A stretch of 43,358 nucleotides of DNA from CBIHON01 sp966211965 (GTDB lineage: Bacteria > Pseudomonadota > Gammaproteobacteria > Burkholderiales > Burkholderiaceae_D), in contig CBIHON010000044.1 in assembly GCA_966211965.1 (NCBI GenBank), positions 1 through 43,358 on the forward strand, written 5' to 3'. Both the position numbers and the translations under genes were made by a program. This document shows, piece after piece, positions 34,205-42,823 of the stretch (its first letter is position 1; every line of letters starts with the position of its first letter). The notes beneath the pieces were generated by a model that saw nothing but the letters and a program-made list of their open reading frames with translations, did not search any database and had not been told where the DNA came from.

Positions 34205-34984
34205 ATGCTATATGATGAAAAATCCGATAAGCGTTTGCAGATGCCCTCAGCGGACATGGGTTCCACCATCCTGTCACTGCGGCCGCAACCGCAGAGAGAG
34301 TCCACGGCGTCGCAAGAGAACGGGCACGAAGCCGAGCTGAAAAACCAGTTCAAAATCCGCCTCGCAAACATGCATGGCATACGTCATGAAGCCTGCATGC
34401 TGGTTCAGGAAAGGTACATCCAGCGCGGCTATGGCCCGCAAGACCTGGCCGACGATCCGCGCCGTTTGACGATCGTCGCTTACGAAGGCCAGGAAGCGGT
34501 CGGCACGCTGAGCATTCGCTTCGACTCGAGCGCAGGTTTGTTGTGCGACGATCTATACCAGGCCGAGATCGATGTGCTCCGTGCTGAAGACAGAAAACTC
34601 TGCGAGTTCGTCAAGTTTGCGGCGATGTCGCAAAACGCTCCGATCAAGACGCTGGCTGCGCTATTCCATGTCGCCTTCATTTACGCACATCGGATTCATG
34701 CATTCGACGATGTCTTGATCGAAGTCAATCCGCGCCATGTCAAGTTTTACCAGCGCGCGCTCGGTTTCCGGCAACTTGGCGCCGAACGCACCAACCGCCG
34801 CGTCAACGCGCCTGCCGTACTGATGCGTGGAGAATTCCTCCACATCGGCGAGCAGATCGGCAAGTTCGGCGGCAACATCGAAGCAAGAAAAGAAGAGAAA
34901 TCCATCTATCCCTATGGCTTCAGCCAACATGAAGAACGAGGCATCCAGTTGCGGCTGCAAGCCTTGGGAGCCGTCCGGCAATGA
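34205..34984 (+). CDS. N-acyl amino acid synthase, FeeM-like
   Basis: A 259-residue protein with the GNAT-like catalytic core of N-acyl amino acid synthases such as FeeM, which joins a fatty acid from acyl carrier protein to an amino acid, tyrosine in FeeM. The core spans about 50-205: FKIRLANMHGIRHEACMLVQ, ERYIQRGYG, RLTIVAYEGQEAVGTLSIRF, CEFVKFAAM and VLIEVNPRHVKFYQRALGF. This pattern of RY-Q-YG, IGT(L/I)S and NPRH-FY is typical. No signal peptide. I chose ATG 34205 because GAGGTG lies a few bases upstream; open reading extends to ATG 34127 and 34028. It overlaps the flavoprotein gene by ATGA, so the product is probably oxidised next. Confidence 0.8.
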   Translation: MLYDEKSDKRLQMPSADMGSTILSLRPQPQRESTASQENGHEAELKNQFKIRLANMHGIRHEACMLVQERYIQRGYGPQDLADDPRRLTIVAYEGQEAVGTLSIRFDSSAGLLCDDLYQAEIDVLRAEDRKLCEFVKFAAMSQNAPIKTLAALFHVAFIYAHRIHAFDDVLIEVNPRHVKFYQRALGFRQLGAERTNRRVNAPAVLMRGEFLHIGEQIGKFGGNIEARKEEKSIYPYGFSQHEERGIQLRLQALGAVRQ

Positions 34985-36639
34985 GATCGGGCAACTCGAA
35001 CAATATTGCGGCCCGCATCGGGCGCACCTCGTTGCACCAGGCCTTACATGCATGGAGCGCCTTGCTGGGCTGCGCCGCCGTCCTGCACGAGCCTGAAGCC
35101 TTGCGGCGCTACGACAAATGTACCGGCACGGATCGACAAGACATTCCGGCCGCGCTGCAGCCGCAAACGGCGCAGGATGTTGCCGGCATCGTCAAGATCG
35201 CAGCGCAATTCCGTGTGCCGCTGTATCCCATCAGCACCGGCCGCAACTGGGGCTACGGCAGCGCCAATCCAACTGCGCCGGGTTGCGTGATCGTCGACCT
35301 TGGCGGCCTTGACCGGATCGTCGACTTCGATCCGGAGCTCGGTCTTGTCACACTTGAGCCGGGCGTGACGCAACAGCAGTTGGCGCAATACCTTGAACGC
35401 CACGGCCACCGTTTCATGACGCCGACCACCGGCGCCGGCCCGACCTGCAGCCTTGTCGGCAATGCACTCGAGCGCGGCTATGGCATCACGCCGGGCACTG
35501 ATCACTTTGCCGCCGTAACCAGCCTTGAAGCAGTGCTGCCCGACGGACGAATCTATCGTCCCGCGCTCGACGAACTCGGCGCCGTCGCCGCCAATCGCGC
35601 ATTCAAGTGGGGACTTGGCCCCTATCTGGACGGCCTGTTCGCACAAGGAAATTTCGGGATCGTCACCCAAATGACGATCGCCCTGGCCAAGTCTCCGGCT
35701 GGCTTCAAGGCGTTCTACTTCAGCGCCGCAGAGGATGACGCGCTCGAAAACCTGGCCGACGCCACCAGGGAAATCATGGCGAGACTGCCCGGCATCGTCG
35801 GCTCCATCAACCTGATGAACCAGCATCGTGTATTGGCCATGACGACGCACTATCCCAAGGATCTGGTCGGTGCAAACGGCGTCCTGCCGAAGGAAGCGGT
35901 CACCAATCTCGGGAAGAAGCACCAGGTGATGGCATGGACCGGTGTCGGCGCCTTGTATGGCGAACCGGAGGTGGTCGCCGCAGCCGAGACCGTCGTACGA
36001 AAACTGCTTGGCCCGGCAAGCAAGCGCTTGCTGTTCCTGACACCCGAACGGGCCAGGCTGGTGCGGCGCATTGCAGGACTGGTTCCCGGGGCGCCGGGCC
36101 AGCGCCTGCGTAAGACCATCGATACGCTGAATGCGTCGCTGCAACTCATGCTGGGACATCCGAACGAAGTCGCACTGCCGCTGGCTTATTGGAAAAACGG
36201 CGGCGTTCCCGCTGGGCCCGGCGCACTCGACCCGGCCGCCGACGGGTGCGGACTGATCTGGTATCCCCCGCTTGTCCCCATGCGGCGCGGCGCCGTGCGC
36301 GAGTACGTGACGCATGTGCAGGACACCTGCGCCGCCCACGGCATCGAGCCGCTGATCACCCTGACCGCCCTGTCAGACCGCTGCTTCGACAGCACCGTGC
36401 CCGTGCTGTTCGAACGGAACAACGCCATGCAAGCCAAGGCCGCGGAGCGCTGCTATCAGGCGCTGTTCGAAGACGGCTTGGCGCTGGGTTTCGTGCCGTA
36501 CCGGCTGGGGCCGCAAGCAATGCGGCGGGTGGCCGATAGCGGCAGCGTGTGCTGGGATATCGTCGCCAAGCTCAAGGCTGCGCTCGACCCGGGCAACATC
36601 GTTGCGCCGGGGCGTTACGCTCCTCTGGCGAGGGAATAG
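34981..36639 (+). CDS. VAO/4-cresol dehydrogenase-type FAD oxidoreductase
   Basis: A 552-residue flavoprotein. The FAD domain shows PISTGRNWGYGSANP (about 85-100), then CVIVDLGGLDRIVDFDPELG, then LVGNALERGYGITPGTDHF, and the cap begins at KWGLGPYLDGLFAQGNFGIV. These motifs match the vanillyl-alcohol oxidase/4-cresol dehydrogenase family, which acts on para-substituted phenols. The C-terminus (LDPGNIVAPGRY) is the usual end. Joined by ATGA overlap to the FeeM-like gene, so its substrate may be an N-acyl tyrosine or similar; this is inferred. Its stop lies 9 bases from the stop of the convergent secreted protein gene, with no terminator between. Confidence 0.85.
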   Translation: MRSGNSNNIAARIGRTSLHQALHAWSALLGCAAVLHEPEALRRYDKCTGTDRQDIPAALQPQTAQDVAGIVKIAAQFRVPLYPISTGRNWGYGSANPTAPGCVIVDLGGLDRIVDFDPELGLVTLEPGVTQQQLAQYLERHGHRFMTPTTGAGPTCSLVGNALERGYGITPGTDHFAAVTSLEAVLPDGRIYRPALDELGAVAANRAFKWGLGPYLDGLFAQGNFGIVTQMTIALAKSPAGFKAFYFSAAEDDALENLADATREIMARLPGIVGSINLMNQHRVLAMTTHYPKDLVGANGVLPKEAVTNLGKKHQVMAWTGVGALYGEPEVVAAAETVVRKLLGPASKRLLFLTPERARLVRRIAGLVPGAPGQRLRKTIDTLNASLQLMLGHPNEVALPLAYWKNGGVPAGPGALDPAADGCGLIWYPPLVPMRRGAVREYVTHVQDTCAAHGIEPLITLTALSDRCFDSTVPVLFERNNAMQAKAAERCYQALFEDGLALGFVPYRLGPQAMRRVADSGSVCWDIVAKLKAALDPGNIVAPGRYAPLARE

Positions 36640-36648
36640 TATGTTCGC

Positions 36649-38601
36649 TTACGGATAAATTCCTGCGGGGATTGGATTGTCGAGAGCTTCCCAGATATAG
36701 GAAGTCAGTGTGACCGGGTTATTCCCATCAAGGCGCTTGCCGGCAGAGCAAAAACCGCGGGTCGTCGCCGCACACATCTCACGCTTGATACGATCCTCAT
36801 TCGGCCATGGCCAGAGAGATAGCGTGCCGAGAGCGTTGAAACCGGCCTGGCCGTAGCGAGTGCCATCCGCGCCGTAGCGGAAGAGCACGTTGGCGCCGAT
36901 GTCAGCGCCGCCTGCGCCCGCCCCCTTGAGCGGGGAGCCGGTCTCGATGCGCGTAATGTATTTTTGACCGGAGGCCGCTGTGACGACGTTGGTCGGAGTG
37001 GCCTGGTTGAACGTTCCCTGCGACCAAGTGCCGCTGGTGTTCACGTAGGAAGCCGGTACCGATGAGTTGATCGCATAGCGCCCGGCACCGGAAACCAGCA
37101 GGTTCTTCGCGGTGGCCACGGTTGCCGGATTCGGCATGTCGGGCGCTACGCGAAAGGCATCGCCGCTTTTTATATTCAGGGTCAGGTTTTCAAGCGTGCT
37201 GTTTTGCGCGTCGCGCGCCAGATTGTAGCCGCCAAGCGCCGCGTTCCAGGCCACAGCATTGGACACCTTGACGGTCGGTATCTCGATGGTGCCGATATCG
37301 GGCTCCATGTAGTAGCCGAGGTCAGGCGCATTCAGGGAGATGGTGCCCAACCATTCGTTGCGGCCAAAGGTGTACAGACCGCCCGTATGCGAAGCGATGG
37401 CAAAGTCCGCATAGTAATTCGACTCCGGCACGCCGTTCAAGACACGGTCGACCACGATGACGTTCTGCACCGACACATCGTGCGAATCGTAGACCGTGAA
37501 ACCGACATTCGGACTGCCGCCGCCGGTGCACTCGGCAGTATTGCAACCATCGCCCCGTACAACCATGCGGCGCCAGACATTGCGATGCGCACGATAATTG
37601 ATGGCGATGACGCGCTGCTGTTCGGCCCAAACCCATACATCCTCGATCAGGTTGTCCGTATTGCCCTGGTCGTGATCATTGGTGCCGATATTGAAAGCGC
37701 CATGGAAGCCCGAATCCTTGATAGTGACGAAGCTGGTGTTGTACAAGCTGCCGCCGCCCTCGAACGTCAGCCCCTGCACGGTGATATAGCTGTCCTTGCG
37801 GAACGATCGCCCGATGAACAGTTCGCCCACGACGGTCACCTTGCCGGGATTGAGCGCGTGCACGTAAGTGGCGCGCGTTACGGTGCCGGACGGTATCTGC
37901 GCCGAATTGGCGCCGTTGTCCCAAGAGATCGAGCCGGTGCCCGCGGCTGCGGAATAGACGCCGTCGAGCAGGACGAGTTCGTCGCCGCCCGCCATCTTGG
38001 AAAAGACATAGGCGAAAGTCTTGCAAGGCGTGGACATCGTTTTGCAGTCGGCAGCGTTGTTGCCGGTCGGGGAAATATAGTAGGCCGTGCCCTGTGCCGG
38101 CGGCGGTGCCCCGGCAACGCTCACCGTCGCCGAGGCAGTCGTCGTGCCGCCGGCTCCGGTACAGGCCAGAGAAAACGTGCTGGTCGCGGTCAACGCAGGC
38201 GTTGTTTGCATTCCTGACGTCGTGCGCGCGCCGGACCAGGCGCCCGAAGCATTGCACGCCGTCACGTCCGTGGAAGACCATGTCAGGGTCGCGGTCGCGC
38301 CGCTGGATATGGAGGCCGGACTCGCGCTCAAGGACACGGTCGGCGCAGCGGCGACCGCGACGCATTCAAAGGGAAGTTTCACCGATCCCTGCGAAGTCGT
38401 GATCGTCACGAGATGGTACTTTACCGACCCGGATGCACTTTGGTAGACCTGCTCGGGTTCGCACGGTGTTCCAACGGGTACGGAGAGCTGCAACGAGTTG
38501 CGCGTGCTTGAGCCGCCGCTTCCTTTCACGCGCCATTCGGTGGCAGCGTGTACCAGCAGCGGCATACACGCCAGCAATAAACCTGCGGAGAGTTTTTTCA
38601 T
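36649..38601 (-). CDS. Secreted right-handed beta-helix protein
   Basis: A 650-residue exported protein. Signal peptide (MKKLSAGLLLACMPLLVHA) is cleaved near residue 19. Next is a short beta-sandwich (WRVKGSGGSSTRNSLQL), an Ig-like segment (VSLSASPASISSGATATLTW), then, from about 170, a parallel beta-helix: AYYISPTGNNAADCKTMSTP, GGDELVLLDGVYS, and a ladder of ITVQG, VTIKDSGFHG, NLIEDVW and DVSVQNV. This resembles polysaccharide lyases or chondroitinase-type proteins, but no catalytic residues can be assigned. AGGAAAAC lies before the ATG. The stop sits in the 13-base sequence shared with 11000-11012. Convergent with the flavoprotein gene. Confidence 0.8.
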   Translation of the reverse strand: MKKLSAGLLLACMPLLVHAATEWRVKGSGGSSTRNSLQLSVPVGTPCEPEQVYQSASGSVKYHLVTITTSQGSVKLPFECVAVAAAPTVSLSASPASISSGATATLTWSSTDVTACNASGAWSGARTTSGMQTTPALTATSTFSLACTGAGGTTTASATVSVAGAPPPAQGTAYYISPTGNNAADCKTMSTPCKTFAYVFSKMAGGDELVLLDGVYSAAAGTGSISWDNGANSAQIPSGTVTRATYVHALNPGKVTVVGELFIGRSFRKDSYITVQGLTFEGGGSLYNTSFVTIKDSGFHGAFNIGTNDHDQGNTDNLIEDVWVWAEQQRVIAINYRAHRNVWRRMVVRGDGCNTAECTGGGSPNVGFTVYDSHDVSVQNVIVVDRVLNGVPESNYYADFAIASHTGGLYTFGRNEWLGTISLNAPDLGYYMEPDIGTIEIPTVKVSNAVAWNAALGGYNLARDAQNSTLENLTLNIKSGDAFRVAPDMPNPATVATAKNLLVSGAGRYAINSSVPASYVNTSGTWSQGTFNQATPTNVVTAASGQKYITRIETGSPLKGAGAGGADIGANVLFRYGADGTRYGQAGFNALGTLSLWPWPNEDRIKREMCAATTRGFCSAGKRLDGNNPVTLTSYIWEALDNPIPAGIYP

Positions 38602-38887
38602 ACTTGTTTTCCTTTTTTGCCTGAGTAAACGCGTGTATGAGTCGGCGCCACCGGAACGGCAGTTTTGGCATCACCGGCGCACATGGGCTGAGAGCGTAAG
38701 CCAGCAGATGCCGCCTCGGTTGGATGTCGCTCCACCTGGACGAACGTTTGCAATGGCTGCGGCGCCATCTTCGCAGGCAATTCTGTAATTTTTGTGGAAA
38801 GTGCGGTGGCCGGCACCTGGTATCGGATCAAGCAGGCTCACCTTGAGCGGGCTCGCCATCGCAGCGTGCCGGGCGAGCGCGGCAACG

Positions 38888-39394
38888 TTACTCTGGCGGG
38901 CAAGAGACAAGGCCCGCGTCCGCCATGCTTTTGACCTCACGTTTCAAGCCATCATAAGCATCGAAGATTTCACGATGGCAGCGCAGCGACATTTCATCTT
39001 CTCTTTGGTAGTAATCCGACACCCAGCGGATCAGGAACGCAAGCCCGGCATCCTGATCGGCTTTCGACGCGTATTTGTGCGGTTCCCACGGCCGATTGCG
39101 GCAATTGCTTATGCAGGCTTCTTCTCCGGGATTCATGAAGACCAGCAGAGGTTTCCACTCCAATGCGGCTTTTATAAGATCCCCGTAGCATCCCTCGACG
39201 ATCCAAGCCTCATGGGCAGTGCAAAACTTGTGCAGTTCGGCATGAATGGCTTCGAACGGTCTGCGGACAGCAATACGGTTGGGCTCCCAGACTATCGTGT
39301 CGAGGTCGAGCACCGGAATACTCGACCGCTTTGCGGCTTCGCGAGCCGCGGTCGATTTCCCTGAACCGGAATTTCCAAAAATCGCAATGCGCAT
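38888..39394 (-). CDS. P-loop nucleoside/shikimate kinase-like protein
   Basis: A 168-residue cytoplasmic protein starting MRIAIFGNSGSGKSTAAREA, with a Walker A loop at 7-14 and the GNSGSGKS form common to small kinases and AAA-type NTPases. WIVEGCYGDLIKAALEW may hold the Walker B region, and DQDAGLAFLIRWVSDYYQRE follows. Substrate unknown. The start at 39394 was chosen over an upstream in-frame ATG at 39463 because the P-loop then lies at the N-terminus. It follows the TipAS-domain gene (75 bases between the start of this gene and its stop), both on the minus strand. Confidence 0.7.
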   Translation of the reverse strand: MRIAIFGNSGSGKSTAAREAAKRSSIPVLDLDTIVWEPNRIAVRRPFEAIHAELHKFCTAHEAWIVEGCYGDLIKAALEWKPLLVFMNPGEEACISNCRNRPWEPHKYASKADQDAGLAFLIRWVSDYYQREDEMSLRCHREIFDAYDGLKREVKSMADAGLVSCPPE

Positions 39395-39468
39395 ATAAAG
39401 CGTGGCAGGCAATGGGGCAAAATAGTCAGGCGGCCGAGTCATACCATACGCCCGGCCGAGCATGCAAA

Positions 39469-39852
39469 CTACAGGTTGCGCTGTGCGTAGGTATAGATGG
39501 CATCTCCAAGAAACTCCACCATCTTCGGGTGATAGGCATTATGGAAAGCCTTCATATCCGGGTTATCTCGATAGAACAATCCCATGCCAATGTATGCTTC
39601 CCGTGACGGCGCGTAAAACCGCGATGCGATTGAATAGTGGCGCGACATGAAAGCCTGAACTTCGATGGAAGATGGAAGAAAATCATCCACCAAAGGAGCA
39701 AGTTCCTTGTACAAGGCATCCCAATCGATATGTGCTTGCTGCTTGTCGACGTGCGACCAGTTTTGGGTCTCGGCAAGCGATTTCTTTTGTTCCGCAGCCA
39801 TGGCTTGCCTGCATTGTTCGAGATATTCCGGGTTTGAACTTTGAAGATTCAT
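39469..39852 (-). CDS. Stand-alone TipAS antibiotic-recognition domain
   Basis: A 127-residue helical protein: MNLQSSNPEYLEQCRQAM, then WDALYKELAPLVDDFLPSS, QAFMSRHYSIASRFY, and GLFYRDNPDMKAFHNAYHP, ending in a helix. This is the TipAS fold, which in TipAL and AlbA binds thiopeptides or albicidin. Here there is no MerR DNA-binding domain, so it may work only as a drug-binding or sequestering protein. The start at 39852 is the first sensible ATG. Likely transcribed with the small P-loop gene that follows. Confidence 0.7.
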   Translation of the reverse strand: MNLQSSNPEYLEQCRQAMAAEQKKSLAETQNWSHVDKQQAHIDWDALYKELAPLVDDFLPSSIEVQAFMSRHYSIASRFYAPSREAYIGMGLFYRDNPDMKAFHNAYHPKMVEFLGDAIYTYAQRNL

Positions 39853-40077
39853 TGGTTTGTACGTTCCGATAAAAAAAGCCGCAGGCGGCCATTGAGAGAA
39901 GGCAAGGTCAGCTCTTGCGCTCCCTATATTTTGACATGCAAGAGGCAAGAACTGCTCCGTTTGCTCGATTTTCTTCCGGCTCTCCTTTTTTAATCATCGG
40001 CAGTGCCGACTACACACGGCCCACTTATCAAGCTGAGCAGCTATTTACCTCATCAAGCACTAGTCCAATCTATATGC

Positions 40078-40707
40078 TCAATGACCTTTTGTGACGGAAA
40101 AACTCACAAAAGCATCTACAGGCAGCCGATCCTCCTCTCCAACACCTTCAATGTGAACCGAAGGCGTACCGACAATAACGCGTTCCACGTCGTTCACCCG
40201 CAGGGTCAGCTTCATCGCAGCAAAGCTCGCTGCGATTTCGGCGAACACATTTTCCTGGTTGAGCAAGTCTTGAAAAAAGCGCCGGTCGCCACCTGCCTTG
40301 GCAGCAAGCTTTCCAGTCTTCTTGTTCCAGACCGGCGATTTAAGTGCCGCCAACGCAAAGCGGTTGGCGAATTCATCAGTCGCATCGCCACGCTTCAACC
40401 GTCCCCAAACAAAATTGCGCATGCCCTGCATGTTGTTGGTATCAGCTGCAACCCTCTGCAGCAAGGCTTCGCGATACGGCGCCTGCTTTTGCAAGGGCAA
40501 GGTGCATCTGGATTCTTCGCCGATGCCGAAGCCGGACGATTCAGCAAAGTGCCGCACGGTCCAGCCGATATCGCAGCCCTCGCCGCTCACCGTGTAATAC
40601 TGCTCCTTGAACTCCGCGCTGTCACGGCGCCGCACTTCAATTTTTTCTTCAGAACATGCGACCTGCGAAATAGCGAGCAGGATGAGAAACAAAACTCGAT
40701 TTTTCAT
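40078..40707 (-). CDS. Putative lipoprotein of unknown function
   Basis: A 209-residue protein with a signal peptide ending in a lipobox (LAISQVACSEE, Cys18), so probably membrane-anchored. The mature part is mixed charged/hydrophobic: GCDIGWTVRHFAESSGFG, LPLQKQAPYREALL, GRLKRGDATDEFANRFALAAL and RFFQDLLNQENVFAEI, ending DRLPVDAFVSFSVTKGH. No family recognised. It lies upstream of the IS3 element. Confidence 0.6.
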   Translation of the reverse strand: MKNRVLFLILLAISQVACSEEKIEVRRRDSAEFKEQYYTVSGEGCDIGWTVRHFAESSGFGIGEESRCTLPLQKQAPYREALLQRVAADTNNMQGMRNFVWGRLKRGDATDEFANRFALAALKSPVWNKKTGKLAAKAGGDRRFFQDLLNQENVFAEIAASFAAMKLTLRVNDVERVIVGTPSVHIEGVGEEDRLPVDAFVSFSVTKGH

Positions 40708-40820
40708 GGCTCGCCTAGCGGACTGGCCAGAACCAGAATTCTGCGGGATGCGGCTTGATTATGATATAGGCGATAAGAATGTGAGGTTCCCTCGATATTT
40801 CGTTCACCATCAGGTGGATG

Positions 40821-41707
40821 TCATGCTGCTTTCTTTTCCTGACTTTGCTCGCTTCTGCAGCGATTCAGATATTGGATTGGCGATCGGTAGCCAAGCGTCG
40901 AATGCTGGCGTGTTCGATTATAAAAGACTTCGATGTATTCAAAGCTGACTGCCTTCATATCGACATGGGTTGCGTAGCGCCGACCATGAACTCGCTCGTT
41001 CTTGAAACTGTTAAACCAGCTTTCAGTGGGAGCGTTGTCCCAACAATTTCCCTTGCGGCTCATCGAGCACGTCATACCGAACTCTTTGAGCTTTTCCTGA
41101 AACGCATGGCTGACGTATTGACTGCCACGATCCGAATGATGCATGACACCTATTTCTGGTCGGCGTCGAAACCAAGCCATCGTCAATGCATCGATCACAA
41201 TATCGGTTGTCATGCGTGGCTTGAGCGACCAGCCAATCACTTCCCGGTTAAACAGATCCAGAACGATCGCCAAATACAACCAGCCTTCATCGGTCCACAA
41301 GTACGTGATATCCGAGGTCCAGACTTGATTAGGCTCGGCCGGTGTAAAGTTTCGATCCAGCAGATTTTCCGCCACCGGCAAGCCATGCTTCGAGTCCGTG
41401 GTGACCTTGTAGCGCCGCTTGTGACGTGCATGAATGCCGTTCTCACGCATGAGCCTTTCCACGCGCTCCTTGCCGGCTGTGAAGCCCCGCAGCCGCAGTT
41501 CTCGCACCATGCGCGGACTGCCGTAGGCACCTTTGAGTTCGACATGGATGGCGCGAATCACCGCCAGCATCTGCGCAGCCGTCAAGCGCTTGCGATCCTT
41601 TGTTCCGCCACGTTTCCACGCCAGCCGCTGATGCTCACATCGAGCGCTTCGCACAGTTCGTTCAACGCAAACGCCTTGTCGTGTGTTTCGATCCAGGCGT
41701 ATTTCAC
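40821..41707 (-). pseudogene. IS3 orfB transposase with N-terminal frameshift
   Basis: The DDE core is intact from about 41620 down: WTSDITYLWTDEGWLYLA (first Asp), HHSDRGSQYVSH (second Asp) and DNAPTESWFNSFKNE (Glu), ending LNRCRSEQSQEKKAA. Before WKRGGTKDRKR the first 30 residues read only in another frame (KYAWIETHDKAFALNELCEA). A one-base loss (or four-base loss) near 41615-41625 explains this. Not likely to give active transposase. Confidence 0.85.
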
Positions 41708-41996
41708 AGTACATCCTTGGCGAAATACGCCGCCGCTTTTTTTATGATTTCATTCTCCCGCTTCAGGCGAACGACCTCGGCGCGCAGTCTGGATAATTCC
41801 ATTTGTTCCGGCGTGACGACCTTGCTGCCAGCGCCTTTAGCTTGCCTGTCTTTGCAGCCTTGACCCAATTACGCAGCGTCTGGTCGGCCAGCCCCAGTTC
41901 CTTAACCACGACGCCAATCGACTCGCCGTCGGTAGTGCGTTTGACGGCCAGTTCCTTGAACTCCGTCGTATATGCTTGTTTCGGTATCTTCTTCAT
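41704..41996 (-). pseudogene. IS3 orfA with internal frameshift
   Basis: The protein starts MKKIPKQAYTTEFKELAVKR, with the helix-turn-helix region ELGLADQTLRNWV. After TGKLK the frame is lost; the missing part reads correctly one base later (SKVVTPEQMELSRLRAE, then VRLKRENEIIKKAAAYFAKD). A one-base loss near 41833-41839 (AAAGGCG for AAANGGCG) is the simplest cause. Confidence 0.8.
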
Positions 41997-42076
41997 TTCC
42001 AGTCTTTCCAAGGTAACGTTAATTTTACGTCACCTGTGGCAGACGAAATTTCAGAGGAAGCTTAAATGCATGGCAT

Positions 42077-42138
42077 CGTAGGATGGGTGGAACCCATCAT
42101 GATCAACCGTACCCATGATGGGTTTCACCCATCCTACG
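42077..42138. repeat. 62-bp GTAGGATGGGT palindrome
   Basis: CGTAGGATGGGTGGAACCCATCATG on the left pairs with the complementary arm on the right, with one mismatch. The GTAGGATGGGT motif is known as a common intergenic repeat in proteobacteria (from memory). It lies at the 3' end of the frameshifted membrane-protein gene, and its left arm encodes that gene's tail in the alternative frame. Confidence 0.7.
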
Positions 42139-42262
42139 ACTCTCCCATCTCGCGGGAGGCACATCAAATTCAAGCCACACCCATTCGGCGGAATTCCAAT
42201 AGCAGCTTTCGGTGGATTTCAACACATGCGTAACGTAGCGAGCGTACTCAAGCACAGGAATC

Positions 42263-42823
42263 TCACCGCGTAGATAGTTCTGCACATCCAGCCTCAAGTT
42301 TTTTGAATACGGCCGATGGAATATCCGTCTCAAAAAATACTGATTGCTGCTCGACCGCTACCGCTGCACTATCGCTCGAACCAAAGAACTTCCACGGCGG
42401 CATCGACTCACTGGCAATCGCATCCTGAATCTCGACCGTACCAAGCGGGGCTGGATAGCGCGCCGGCATATCCTCTTTTTCCACTTGGCGTTTAACTCTA
42501 ATTGTTGAGAAATTCGATAGCAATCCTGTGAGCGAAGACGTCGCCATGCAATTCTGCGGCGGTCGCCGGTCCGTAAAATGTATTTCAATAGAGAACGGCA
42601 TTCCCGCTTTCTGACGTTTAGCCGCCATTGTCATTATCGCGTTCGAGTACACGAATGACCGAATCTCGTTCGGATCTGTCTGGTAATTGATAGTGCCGGG
42701 GTCCAGTTTCAGTGCGTTTCGAGAGACCGCCGATTCACCAAGCGTCAGATAGATTAGCACCGCAGCACCTAGAACACCGGCGGCGCCCCAAAGCACGATG
42801 CGGTGACGCTTGCCGGCACTCAT
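42263..42823 (-). CDS. Single-pass membrane protein, probably frameshifted at the C-terminus
   Basis: A 186-residue protein with an N-terminal transmembrane helix (IVLWGAAGVLGAAVLIYLTL) and an extracytoplasmic part (DPGTINYQTDPNEIRSFVYS, FSIEIHFTDRRPPQNCMATS). No family recognised. Its start overlaps the YkuD stop by ATGA, so it is in one operon with it. After VFKK a run of six A (42299-42304) shifts the frame. One base fewer would continue to NLRLDVQNYLRGEIPVLEY and WNSAEWVWLEFDVPPA, ending at 42103, a more protein-like end. So the annotated stop at 42263 may be caused by an error or mutation in that run. Confidence 0.6.
   Translation of the reverse strand: MSAGKRHRIVLWGAAGVLGAAVLIYLTLGESAVSRNALKLDPGTINYQTDPNEIRSFVYSNAIMTMAAKRQKAGMPFSIEIHFTDRRPPQNCMATSSLTGLLSNFSTIRVKRQVEKEDMPARYPAPLGTVEIQDAIASESMPPWKFFGSSDSAAVAVEQQSVFFETDIPSAVFKKLEAGCAELSTR

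Larger units (their letters stand above)
40797..42050 (-). mobile_element. IS3-family insertion sequence, inactivated
   Basis: About 1.25 kb, with orfA and orfB in the usual order on the minus strand. Ends are approximate: TTTCGTTCACCATCAGGTG near 40797 and, on the minus strand, TTTCGTCTGCCACAGGTG ending near 42050, forming a weak inverted repeat. Both genes carry a frameshift. A run of A before the orfA end (ATAAAAAAAGCG) is the usual site of programmed frameshifting in this family. Confidence 0.75.

Noticed and set aside
35044..36339. Minus-strand frame of 431 codons
   Set aside because: It is antisense to the flavoprotein gene, whose motifs are unmistakable.
42103..42333. Separate small gene on the minus strand
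   Set aside because: Its tail reads as the continuation of the preceding membrane protein after a one-base shift, and its last codons lie in a repeat; it is better explained as the lost C-terminus.
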